Shown: positions 5,968 to 13,096 of the stretch, piece by piece
How positions within the stretch are numbered: position 1 is the first letter of the stretch
How the letters are laid out: each line of letters begins with the position of its first letter
Source of the DNA: a virus
DNA length: 30,109 nt
Reading direction: 5' to 3' (one strand)
Virus record (IMG/VR): IMGVR_UViG_3300042923_000304
Coordinates: 1 to 30,109 of that record
The notes under the pieces: model-generated
Seen by the model: the letters and a program-made list of their open reading frames with translations, nothing else
Databases searched by the model: none
What the model was told of the DNA's origin: nothing
Made by a program: the position numbers and the translations under genes

Positions 5968-7297
5968 GATCAACTGGTCTCCATTCTCCGCCACCGCACT
6001 CAAGTCGATATATGGGTGTACGGGATTCATTAACATCTGGGAGGGTGCGGTCCGGTCATCCAAGACGGTCGCATCCATCATCGCATGGTTGGACTTCATC
6101 GAGAACAGTGAGCATCACGATTTTCTCATGACAGGCAAGACAGCAGACACCCTCTATAGGAACGTGATCGGCGGGCCAGTGGGTATCATTAACATCATGG
6201 GCGAGAAGAACGCCAAATTCCTCAAGTCTGCAGAGGGTGGGGCGAAGCTCGTACTCCGATTCAAGAATCCGGACCAAGAATCAAAGAAGAAGTGGATCAA
6301 TAAGACCTGCTACTGTATCGGTGGTAATGATGAGAAATCAGAGGGTCGGGTACGGGGTATGACGATCGCTGGGTGGTATGCCGACGAGGTGACGCTCTAT
6401 CCAGAGTCATTCACCAAGCAGTGTATCAACCGGATGTCGCTATCTGGGGCGCGGGCATATTGGACGTGTAATCCTGATAGCCCATATCACTACATCAAGA
6501 CCGAGTTCATAGAAAAGGCCGTGGAGAAGGACTACCGCGTTTTCCATTTCGAATTGGACGACAATCTGTCTCTGGATGACCGATATAAGGAGAATATCAA
6601 AGCGGCATACTCCGGCCTTTGGTATAAGCGGATGATTCAAGGTTTGTGGGTTATGGCCGACGGCGTGATCTATGACGGCTTTATTCACAGCCCAGTGTCA
6701 GAGGGTGGACACATAGCGGACGAACTGCCACAGATGCATAAGTGGTGGATAGCGAGTGACTACGGTACCAGCAACGCCACCACGTTTATTCTAGTGGGTT
6801 TGGGCACGGATAAGCGCATGTATGTCGTGCATGAATACTACCATAGTGGGGCAACGAAGGGCAAGGATCAGGACGGCAATGAGAATAGACAGAAGTCGCC
6901 GCAGCAGTACAGTCAAGATTTGAAGAAGTGGCTACAGCTATGCAACGCCATCGCGGGTGTCAATGTAGAGGGCACATATGAGCGCATATTCGTCGATCCA
7001 TCGGCCAAGGGCTTTATGGTGCAGCTATGGACAGACGGGATCAAGCGTATTGCTCCTGCTGATAATGAGGTCAAGCTGGGAATAGAGCTTATCTCCTCAC
7101 TCATCGGATCTGACCGCTTCCGAGTGCACCGACGGTGTAAGAACGTCCTTCGAGAATTGAGCAGCTATGTCTGGGACCCGAAAGCACAGAAGAAGGGGGA
7201 AGACAAACCGATGAAGACGGCGGACCATACGCTAGATCCGATCCGGTATGTCGCGAATTCCACTCGTACCATCTGGCAAGCCAAGGTTGCATCCTGA
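5960..7297 (+). CDS. terL: Phage terminase large subunit (ATPase/nuclease)
   Basis: Motor and headful or cos nuclease of DNA packaging, which docks on the portal. Residues 29-36 (GAVRSSKT) are the Walker A variant typical of phage terminases, and TIAGWYADE at 135-143 is Walker B with the catalytic Glu143. The RNase H-like nuclease domain begins near ASDYGTSNATT, with Asp267 as first metal ligand; Asp346 (IFVDPSA) and Asp422 or Asp426 (ADHTLDPIRY) are the likely others. At 445 residues it matches the PBSX XtmB/Terminase_3 class. The gene overlaps the upstream zinc-knuckle gene by 8 bases, and its stop codon lies inside the following terminator. No frame disruption seen. Confidence 0.95.
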   Translation: MAKINWSPFSATALKSIYGCTGFINIWEGAVRSSKTVASIIAWLDFIENSEHHDFLMTGKTADTLYRNVIGGPVGIINIMGEKNAKFLKSAEGGAKLVLRFKNPDQESKKKWINKTCYCIGGNDEKSEGRVRGMTIAGWYADEVTLYPESFTKQCINRMSLSGARAYWTCNPDSPYHYIKTEFIEKAVEKDYRVFHFELDDNLSLDDRYKENIKAAYSGLWYKRMIQGLWVMADGVIYDGFIHSPVSEGGHIADELPQMHKWWIASDYGTSNATTFILVGLGTDKRMYVVHEYYHSGATKGKDQDGNENRQKSPQQYSQDLKKWLQLCNAIAGVNVEGTYERIFVDPSAKGFMVQLWTDGIKRIAPADNEVKLGIELISSLIGSDRFRVHRRCKNVLRELSSYVWDPKAQKKGEDKPMKTADHTLDPIRYVANSTRTIWQAKVAS

Positions 7298-7320
7298 CCG
7301 CCAATTGTGGCGGTCTTTTT
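7296..7320 (+). terminator. Intrinsic terminator after terL
   Basis: A perfect 8-bp stem GACCGCCA/TGGCGGTC with a 4-base loop and TTTTT. The stem begins inside the terL stop codon, leaving no slack between gene end and hairpin. Confidence 0.92.
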
Positions 7321-7342
7321 GTATCCAGACCAAGCTACATAC

Positions 7343-7372
7343 TTGACAAAGGTATACCGAGTGTGGTATAAT
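7343..7372 (+). promoter_or_regulatory. Consensus sigma-A promoter with extended -10
   Basis: TTGACA (7343-7348) and TATAAT (7367-7372) are both perfect consensus hexamers, separated by 18 bases, with a TG-N extension just before the -10. It lies between the terL terminator and the next gene and would start a transcript near 7379. It is the only promoter of this quality I see in the window, and it needs only host RNA polymerase. Confidence 0.88.
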
Positions 7373-7414
7373 GGAAATAAGAGGGAAAACAACAAATCAG
7401 GGGAGATGGTCGAA

Positions 7415-7612
7415 ATGGTAAAGGTGACAATCAAGCGCAATCGCAAGTCGTACGAGGTAATCACAAATGCAAGTGAGCACAACTGCAACGTTGCACTGAA
7501 TCGGGTGGCAATGGGCCTGCACAAGACACTAGCCGAGGCGCTGCAGCATTGGGGTTACGAGGCTGAGACAGTGAACATGCCAGAAGGTCCAGTGACATTC
7601 AAGAAGATCTAA
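7415..7612 (+). CDS. First gene of the promoter-driven unit, unknown (65 aa)
   Basis: GGAGATG at 7402-7408 is 6 bases before ATG 7415, the same geometry as the next gene. The longer frame from 7307 starts inside the terminator and upstream of the promoter, so it cannot be the start of this transcript. The protein is basic: a strand-like N-terminus (VKVTIKRNRKSYEVI), a helix (NVALNRVAMGLHKTLAEALQHWG) and a short end (GPVTFKKI). No known family recognised. A strong host-type promoter directly upstream suggests expression independent of the late program. Confidence 0.7.
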   Translation: MVKVTIKRNRKSYEVITNASEHNCNVALNRVAMGLHKTLAEALQHWGYEAETVNMPEGPVTFKKI

Positions 7613-7618
7613 GACAAC

Positions 7619-7636
7619 TGGGGGCTTCGGCCCCCA
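7619..7636 (+). other. Very stable UUCG-capped hairpin without U-tract
   Basis: TGGGGGC/GCCCCCA stem (7 bp) capped by TTCG, a tetraloop known to be exceptionally stable. No T-run follows, so it is more likely an mRNA stability, processing or pausing element between the 7415 and 7664 genes than a full terminator. Confidence 0.75.
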
Positions 7637-7663
7637 TCAACTAAAATTAGGGAGATGATCGGA

Positions 7664-7840
7664 ATGGACCAGTTAGGGATATCGATGGAAGCTAGGATAA
7701 CGCGGCACGTCAATACGATCAAGTGGTATATAGGACAGGGCATGGATGCCGACGAGGCAATCGCGGAGGTAAGAGAAGGTAGCATCTTTAGCGACGCAGT
7801 CTGGGATCGCATCACCAAACAAATAAAGGAGGAGGTCTAA
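7664..7840 (+). CDS. Second gene of the promoter-driven unit, unknown (58 aa)
   Basis: The start at 7664 rather than 7655 follows the GGAGATG ribosome site with 6-base spacing, nearly the same leader as the 7415 gene. The 58-residue product is helical throughout, with charged faces (MEARITRHVNTIKWYIGQG, DADEAIAEVREG, WDRITKQIKEEV), and resembles a small adaptor or anti-factor protein in size only. Its 3' end carries AAGGAGGAGGT for the next gene. Not recognised. Confidence 0.65.
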   Translation: MDQLGISMEARITRHVNTIKWYIGQGMDADEAIAEVREGSIFSDAVWDRITKQIKEEV

Positions 7841-7841
7841 A

Positions 7842-8285
7842 ATGACAGAGCGCAAATATCAGCAAGTAATCGATGGGAATGAATGGATGGATCTGGTTGG
7901 CATATTGGAGGCTAATGGGTATATGATCGGGTTGAACAAGGTGAATACGGCAGGGGTGGTATTCAGTATCGATGATCCGGAGACAGGGGAAATCGGTACA
8001 TACAACACACATCATAGGCTACTGATTGCTGACCAGCCACTGGATGACCTGCTGCAGATCGGCAATCTAGAGTCGTTCATGACCCTCAAGCTGGAAGAGT
8101 ACGTATTTGAGAAGCCGACCCACGGAGATATCAACCACATCGTAGTGACCCGCATTATCGAAGGGGGCAACGATGCGGACGAATCCCACGTGATCGACGG
8201 CCAATTCGAGGCCAAAGTCGGCAATGAGTGGAAGCTATATAAAGCGGCATGCGTGAAGTATCTGCGTGATCACAGCAGGCTATAG
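7842..8285 (+). CDS. Third gene of the promoter-driven unit, unknown (147 aa)
   Basis: A perfect AAGGAGGAGGT precedes ATG 7842, one base after the previous stop. The acidic protein appears to have an alpha/beta first half (WMDLVGILEANGYMIGL, GVVFSIDDPETGEIG, HHRLLIADQPLDDLL) and a second half with strands and turns (HIVVTRIIEGGND, QFEAKVGNEWKLYK). No catalytic motif stands out. It is the last gene before the terminator at 8340 and the largest of the three-gene unit. Confidence 0.7.
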   Translation: MTERKYQQVIDGNEWMDLVGILEANGYMIGLNKVNTAGVVFSIDDPETGEIGTYNTHHRLLIADQPLDDLLQIGNLESFMTLKLEEYVFEKPTHGDINHIVVTRIIEGGNDADESHVIDGQFEAKVGNEWKLYKAACVKYLRDHSRL

Positions 8286-8339
8286 ACCACACGAACGGGA
8301 CGCATGAGTATTACGGCGTCCATATTTCCACCTCCTTCT

Positions 8340-8371
8340 GAGCCGCTCCTGATGATCTGGGGCGGCTCTTT
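8340..8371 (+). terminator. Terminator closing the three-gene unit
   Basis: A 10-bp stem GAGCCGCTCC/GGGGCGGCTC (one G-U pair) with a 9-base loop, followed by TTTGTAT. Just upstream (8328-8337) is CCACCTCCTT, identical in sense to the anti-Shine-Dalgarno core of 16S rRNA. Confidence 0.85.
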
Positions 8372-8422
8372 GTATATGACACCCTTGGGACATATGAGGA
8401 CTAACACAGGGAGGTATTTGCA

Positions 8423-8599
8423 ATGGGACAGCCAGTAGAGCACTATGTAAATGGTAAGCCAATCGCCGGAGATTTCTATCGTCTATCCACCGAAGAAAAG
8501 CCCACTGCAGCAGATGGGGCACGGGATGGTAGCGGCCTACTATTGGTCGATACCGGAGAAGTATTCGTGTTTTACTCTGGGGTATGGAGGACAGTCTAA
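8423..8599 (+). CDS. Hypothetical protein upstream of first SGNH hydrolase (58 aa)
   Basis: GGGAGGT lies 8 bases before ATG 8423, and the frame closes at a TAA that overlaps the next ATG by one base (TAATG). The protein resembles small phage accessory proteins with a beta-rich C-terminus (GLLLVDTGEVFVFYSGVWRTV) and an N-terminal GQPVEHYVNGKP segment. The ...VFYSG-x-WR ending resembles small proteins found near phage tail or virion hydrolases, but I cannot assign a family. Tight coupling to the SGNH gene suggests joint use. Confidence 0.7.
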   Translation: MGQPVEHYVNGKPIAGDFYRLSTEEKPTAADGARDGSGLLLVDTGEVFVFYSGVWRTV

Positions 8600-9804
8600 T
8601 GGACCTGATGACTTATGCTATGGCTAGGAACTACGTCGATAGGTTGGGTGGCAAGGAGCACTTCCCTATTAACCGCAGCAAGCACTATGCGGCGGCTTCG
8701 AATGGGGTAGATGTCGACGTCACCTATAGGACGATGTATCAGGTACTGGATGATTGCTTTACGTTGCAGTTAGTGTATGGCAACTTCTACAATGACGAGC
8801 GTACATCCGGCCTCAGCCCGTATACGATAAATGTCACTCTGGAGAAAGTGGAGTTCAATAGTCCGACCGTCAGACTCTACCCGTTCACATGGGACGGTGG
8901 ATCATCCAATACAAAGACGGTAGCTCTGGGCGCTCTGGCCTTTTCGGACTACATGTCTACGGAGTTCAAGAAAGAGGACGTATTCGCGATTAGAACCCAT
9001 GTGGTAGTGGGTGCCGGACAGAAATATCCGACAGGACTGATAGCCTTGGCCTCCAATGGAGAGGGCATGATGACTGGAGACCAAACGGAAGTGGCCGAGT
9101 GGACTGGTGTGATGGATAAGAATACTCTATCACCTATGGCCATACTGGCGACCCCGTCTAATAGCAGCTTTAAATCGGTGGCCCTGATCGGGGATAGCAT
9201 CAGCATTGGGGCTGGTATGTCCAACGTGGCCATAGATGGCCGACCGCTCATTGGGGAAGTCGGGTTTATGCAGATTGGTGCCATGAGGGCGGGCCTTGGA
9301 TATGTGAGTCTTGGCATGAATGGCCAGCGGTCGGACGGATTCATCAACAATGCACGCAGGAACCGGATGATGCTTGCACAGCGGTGTGATAAGGCCGTGG
9401 TCGAGTATGGGACCAACGATCTGGAGAACGGCACCACTCTTGAGAATATCAAGTCGTACCTGTCCAACATTTGGGAGGCCCTCCATGTTCGTGGTGTGAA
9501 GCAGATCTACCAGACCACTATCGTCCCTAGGACCACATCCACTGACAATTGGGCGACCACCACAAACCAGACTCCGACCAAAGCGGCTACATCTGGGGGA
9601 CCCGACTCAACTAGGACACTGCTTAATGAGTGGATCAGGTCCAAGCCAAGTCCGTATTTGGCGGGCATTATCGACATCGCCCCAGCCACGGAGTATGGGG
9701 TGAATACTGGCCTATGGCTCCCGAATAAGACCCCCGATGGTATACATCCAAATACGCAGACCCATCAGGCCATGGCAGACATTCTGGCGGATGCAGTACG
9801 ATAA
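8599..9804 (+). CDS. SGNH/GDSL-family hydrolase 1 (401 aa)
   Basis: Predicted esterase or deacetylase of the SGNH fold, probably acting on an acylated surface polysaccharide. The start at 8599 uses TGGAGG and a TAATG overlap. Residues 1-185 form a beta-rich N-terminal domain without known motif (possible carbohydrate-binding or virion-attachment part). The catalytic domain covers about 190-401: block I ALIGDSIS with Ser200, block III YGTNDLENG with Asn273, block V DGIHPN with Asp380 and His383. A block II Gly lies in SLGMNGQRSDG. All catalytic residues are present. A location between terL and portal, plus a second SGNH gene downstream, hints at a structural or depolymerising role; the substrate is unknown. 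Confidence 0.88.
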   Translation: MDLMTYAMARNYVDRLGGKEHFPINRSKHYAAASNGVDVDVTYRTMYQVLDDCFTLQLVYGNFYNDERTSGLSPYTINVTLEKVEFNSPTVRLYPFTWDGGSSNTKTVALGALAFSDYMSTEFKKEDVFAIRTHVVVGAGQKYPTGLIALASNGEGMMTGDQTEVAEWTGVMDKNTLSPMAILATPSNSSFKSVALIGDSISIGAGMSNVAIDGRPLIGEVGFMQIGAMRAGLGYVSLGMNGQRSDGFINNARRNRMMLAQRCDKAVVEYGTNDLENGTTLENIKSYLSNIWEALHVRGVKQIYQTTIVPRTTSTDNWATTTNQTPTKAATSGGPDSTRTLLNEWIRSKPSPYLAGIIDIAPATEYGVNTGLWLPNKTPDGIHPNTQTHQAMADILADAVR

Positions 9805-9809
9805 GTACC

Positions 9810-9844
9810 GAGCCACCCCCGATATCCGGAGGGTGGTTCTTTTA
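9810..9844 (+). terminator. Terminator after SGNH hydrolase 1
   Basis: A 9-bp stem GAGCCACCC/GGGTGGTTC (one G-U pair) with a 12-base loop and TTTTA. It shares the CCACCC/GGGTGG core with the hairpins at 11276 and 13051. Confidence 0.85.
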
Positions 9845-9896
9845 TGTTTACGTATGTGAGTATTTCACTGACATAGACGATGGGAGGAGATAGGCA

Positions 9897-10151
9897 ATGA
9901 TTAGGGAGTATGTATTAAAGGATGTCGTTAATGGATCGACCAGCACTACCAAGTCATGGGGTATCTCGATGGATCATATCACAGTATGCAATGATGACCA
10001 GTCGTACGATCTTAGTGTGGAGGTAGGTGACATGACCATCATTGCAAAACCGCTGGAGACGATAGAAGCTATGACTGAACCTTTCAGTTCTATCAATATC
10101 GTGGCTTCGGCTCCTTTCCGCATTTTTGTGCGGGATTTGCGCATAGTATAG
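9897..10151 (+). CDS. Hypothetical beta-rich protein (84 aa)
   Basis: GGGAGGAG at 9882-9889 precedes ATG 9897. The whole sequence reads as alternating strands and turns (MIREYVLKDVVNGS, HITVCNDDQSYDLSVEVGD, MTIIAKPLETIEAM, APFRIFVRDLRIV), consistent with a small beta-sandwich. It parallels the 8423 gene as a small protein just before an SGNH hydrolase. It could be a virion accessory or carbohydrate-binding subunit; unproven. Confidence 0.7.
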   Translation: MIREYVLKDVVNGSTSTTKSWGISMDHITVCNDDQSYDLSVEVGDMTIIAKPLETIEAMTEPFSSINIVASAPFRIFVRDLRIV

Positions 10152-10162
10152 GGGGTGTATTT

Positions 10163-11269
10163 ATGTTGAAGAGGCGACCGCCAAAACAGGTGACCGTGCC
10201 AACACAGGTATCAGATCACCTGAAAGATTCATTCGTCAAGACCAATATCAAGCTCATCGGTGATAGCATCACGGCAGGTCAAGGCGGCACCGGATTCTCT
10301 GCCACGGGCGAAGCGATCGGCCAGACGATCTATAAGGCCAATGTCAACACGGCGACTTGCTGGGCAAACATGCTACGCAATCTCGTGGACGGGAACTACA
10401 ATAGCAAGGAGCAAATGATCGACATCAGGAATCCGCAGCTAAAGTGGAGTATTTCAGCGCAGCCAGTGCGAGATGTGAACTGTCTTAACCATTGGAAAAT
10501 CACCATTCCGAATACGAAAGCTGGCAATAAGGGCTTGCGTTGGAGGTTCTATGGTACGAGCTTCATTGTTGGATATGTGCGGGGCGTGAACTACGGTATA
10601 CTCGATGTCATAGTGGACGGCGTCAAGATCGGTGAGCTGAGTGCATATGGCACATTCGGATATAGCCAGTCTACTGAGTTTACTGGTCTGACGGCTGGGT
10701 ATCACTACGTGGAACTGCTGGAGACAGGACGCAAGGCCGCAGCATCCTCTGGATACAACGTCGTCATCGAGTATGTGTCGTTCACCAAGTCGGCAACCGT
10801 CCGGAATTGGGGTGTATCCGGTGTCACCACGCAATGGGCATATGAGAACCGGACTCACATCATCGCGGAAGGCGACGATTTCGTATTCATCCAGCTAGGC
10901 ACAAATGAGAGAACATTCATGAGGACCATCAAGGCGAAGATCTACTACAGGGAGCTTATAGACCGTGCCCATGCAGTAGGTGCCAAGGTAATCGTAATGT
11001 CGGCCAGTCCTGCTGCAGTCGCAAATGAAACAGGCACCCACAAGATGGATGACATCGATAGGATGGCCAGAGACATCGCGAATGAGACAGGGTCTGGGTT
11101 CATCTCTAACTATGATGGATTCCTACAATACGCAATCGAGGCTGGTGTCACCATCGATAGCCTGCTGGGCGACGGACTACATCCGACAGACGCCGGATAC
11201 AAGGTGATGTATGAGAACATAGCGAGGTCTTGCGGCCTCTCCATTCTACAAGACGGATTGACATATTGA
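10163..11269 (+). CDS. SGNH/GDSL-family hydrolase 2 with inserted beta domain (368 aa)
   Basis: Predicted SGNH esterase. Block I KLIGDSITAG has Ser35, block III QLGTNERTF has Asn248, block V DGLHPT has Asp337 and His340. The catalytic blocks are split: residues about 95-215 between block I and block III form a jelly-roll-like segment (LRWRFYGTSFIVGYVRG, LDVIVDGVKIGE, YHYVELLETG), an arrangement known from carbohydrate esterases with an inserted or accessory beta-sandwich. The ribosome site is AGGGGGTG. It is clearly related in fold but not in architecture to the 8599 gene, where the extra domain is N-terminal. Cleavage of O-acetyl groups from host polysaccharide is a fair guess. Confidence 0.87.
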   Translation: MLKRRPPKQVTVPTQVSDHLKDSFVKTNIKLIGDSITAGQGGTGFSATGEAIGQTIYKANVNTATCWANMLRNLVDGNYNSKEQMIDIRNPQLKWSISAQPVRDVNCLNHWKITIPNTKAGNKGLRWRFYGTSFIVGYVRGVNYGILDVIVDGVKIGELSAYGTFGYSQSTEFTGLTAGYHYVELLETGRKAAASSGYNVVIEYVSFTKSATVRNWGVSGVTTQWAYENRTHIIAEGDDFVFIQLGTNERTFMRTIKAKIYYRELIDRAHAVGAKVIVMSASPAAVANETGTHKMDDIDRMARDIANETGSGFISNYDGFLQYAIEAGVTIDSLLGDGLHPTDAGYKVMYENIARSCGLSILQDGLTY

Positions 11270-11275
11270 TATCTG

Positions 11276-11305
11276 GGCCACCCTTACTAATGCGGGGTGG
11301 CCTTT
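11276..11305 (+). terminator. Terminator after SGNH hydrolase 2
   Basis: A perfect 8-bp stem GGCCACCC/GGGTGGCC with an 11-base loop and TTTA. The U-tract is short, so read-through into the portal gene is likely. Confidence 0.8.
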
Positions 11306-11343
11306 ACTATTTATACAGGACGAAATCACAGGAGGTCTGGGAT

Positions 11344-11565
11344 ATGGGCTTATTGACTAGAAAGCAAGCAGTAATAGAAGCTGCAATACCACAGCAGATC
11401 GAGTTTATGATAGGCAATGGATATATACCGTCATGGGGGCTATTTAAGCGGTCCACAGGGTGGGAAGCCACGATCGAGAACTTGGAACTAACCAAGGCAG
11501 AGCAAGCAGATTATGAGGACAGATGGCATGCCCACCTGTTGAGAATGAAGGAGGGTTCACACTAA
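11344..11565 (+). CDS. Hypothetical protein upstream of portal (73 aa)
   Basis: AGGAGGT at 11330-11336 gives ATG 11344; the longer frame from 11230 crosses the terminator hairpin and is rejected. The protein is helical and amphipathic (TRKQAVIEAAIPQQIEFMIGNGYIPSWG, TKAEQADYEDRWHAHLLRMKEGS). Its stop overlaps the portal ATG by one base (TAATG), so it is translationally coupled to the portal. Function unknown. Confidence 0.7.
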   Translation: MGLLTRKQAVIEAAIPQQIEFMIGNGYIPSWGLFKRSTGWEATIENLELTKAEQADYEDRWHAHLLRMKEGSH

Positions 11566-13040
11566 TGCCACTACCATCTGGGAACATCTTACAGGAATGG
11601 CCACCGAAAGAACTCAAGGAGGTCAATGCCAAATACGCCGAATACGCATCGTGGTACAGCGGAGATCCTAACCAAATCGCTAATGTACAGCAATCGATGG
11701 TATATACACCGACCCCGAGAGGCAGGCACTGGGCGAAGGACGTAGGAGAAGAGCGTAGGGTCATGCTCCACATCCCGATAGCAGGAGATATAGCCAGTGT
11801 AAGTTCTGACCTGCTGTTCTCAGAAGCACCACGTATACTGATTCCGGATGCGCATATTGAGAATGCGAGTACTGCGGCCAAAAGGACACAGGATCGATTG
11901 GAAGAGCTTCTCAATTTTGGCGGCGTGTTCAATCGCCTGACCGAAGCAGCAGAGACTGGCGCGGCAATGGGCGGCGTCTACATCAAGCCTAACTGGGATA
12001 CTGCCCTTTGCGATTTTCCAGTCCTGTCGATAGTACAGGCCGATAATGCAGTCCCAGTGTTTAAATGGGGGTTCCTGCAGAGCGTGACATTCTGGAAGAC
12101 CGTCGAGGATGATGGGGATGTCGTATGGCGTCATTTGGAAAATCACGAAGTCGGCATGATCCTCAATGGTCTATATAAGGGCACGCGGGACACACTGGGC
12201 ATACAAGTGGGGCTAGACGCTCACCCAGCCACGCGGGGCCTATTGGATCGCATCGATACAGGTCTGCAGACAATCGCTGTAAGATACATCCCCAATAAGC
12301 GTCCAAACCGTGTATTTAGGGGATCGGCGCTTGGGCAGTCTGACTATGCTGGATGTGAGGGTTTGTTCGATGCGCTGGATGAGGTATGGACGTCTTGGAT
12401 ACGTGACATCCGGCTGGGTCAGGGCCGTATTACTGTGCCGGAGATGTGGCTGGAGCGCGACGAGCTTGGTAGAGTGAAATTCGACGTAGATAGGGAGATA
12501 TACACCACTCTTGACGTCGACCCGATCTCCGCACAAGGTATGGGTGCTATAATCAACCAATTCAAGATCCGTACGGAGGAACACAAAATCGCAGCGGAGC
12601 AACTAATCGATCGTATCGTCACCACTGCTGGATATTCTCCCCAGTCCTTTGGTCTTAATATAGAGGGCAGAGCAGAGAGCGGCACAGCTCTCAACATCAG
12701 AGAGCGCAAGTCGATGATGACCAAGGGCAAGAAGGAGCGGTTCTTCAAATCCGCAGTGGAGGATGTTCTGGAGATGATGCTCCACATCGACCGTGAGGTA
12801 TTCAAATCTGGCATAGAACCAATGCGTCCTAATCTCGACTTCCAAGATTCGGCATCGTTCGATCTGGAGTCGGTGTCCAAATCGGTGGAACTGATCAATA
12901 GAGCACAAGCTGCAAGCATCCGCACTCGTGTTGCCATGGTCCATCCTGATTGGACCAAAGAGCAGATCGAGGAAGAGGCCAAGGCTATACTGTCGGAGGT
13001 TGGTATTGAGACCGTCGATGAGTCTGACCTGCCAGTATAA
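11565..13040 (+). CDS. Phage portal protein (SPP1 Gp6-type)
   Basis: Forms the dodecameric ring at the capsid vertex through which TerL pumps DNA and to which the tail connects. The start at 11565 follows AAGGAGG; the ATG at 11523 lies upstream of that site. The 491-residue length fits the Gp6/PF05133 class. Characteristic parts are the N-terminal SDLLFSEAPRI segment (about residue 84-94) used across Gp6-like portals, the central beta wing region, the SGTALNIRERK segment (about 370-380) and a long C-terminal helical stem and crown. It is followed by the minor capsid gene after a terminator. No disruption seen. Confidence 0.9.
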   Translation: MPLPSGNILQEWPPKELKEVNAKYAEYASWYSGDPNQIANVQQSMVYTPTPRGRHWAKDVGEERRVMLHIPIAGDIASVSSDLLFSEAPRILIPDAHIENASTAAKRTQDRLEELLNFGGVFNRLTEAAETGAAMGGVYIKPNWDTALCDFPVLSIVQADNAVPVFKWGFLQSVTFWKTVEDDGDVVWRHLENHEVGMILNGLYKGTRDTLGIQVGLDAHPATRGLLDRIDTGLQTIAVRYIPNKRPNRVFRGSALGQSDYAGCEGLFDALDEVWTSWIRDIRLGQGRITVPEMWLERDELGRVKFDVDREIYTTLDVDPISAQGMGAIINQFKIRTEEHKIAAEQLIDRIVTTAGYSPQSFGLNIEGRAESGTALNIRERKSMMTKGKKERFFKSAVEDVLEMMLHIDREVFKSGIEPMRPNLDFQDSASFDLESVSKSVELINRAQAASIRTRVAMVHPDWTKEQIEEEAKAILSEVGIETVDESDLPV

Positions 13041-13050
13041 TGACTATGTG

Positions 13051-13077
13051 AGGGTGGAGAGATCCACCCTTTCTTTA
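13051..13077 (+). terminator. Terminator after portal
   Basis: An 8-bp stem AGGGTGGA/TCCACCCT with a GAGA loop, followed by TTCTTTAT. The 20-base spacer to the next ribosome site is otherwise empty. Confidence 0.82.
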
Positions 13078-13096
13078 TATCTACGGAGGTGCAAAT

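Noticed and set aside
5374-6099. Long minus-strand frame (241 aa)
   Set aside because: Antisense to several well-supported coupled genes, with no ribosome site and Cys/Pro/Ser-rich shadow composition.
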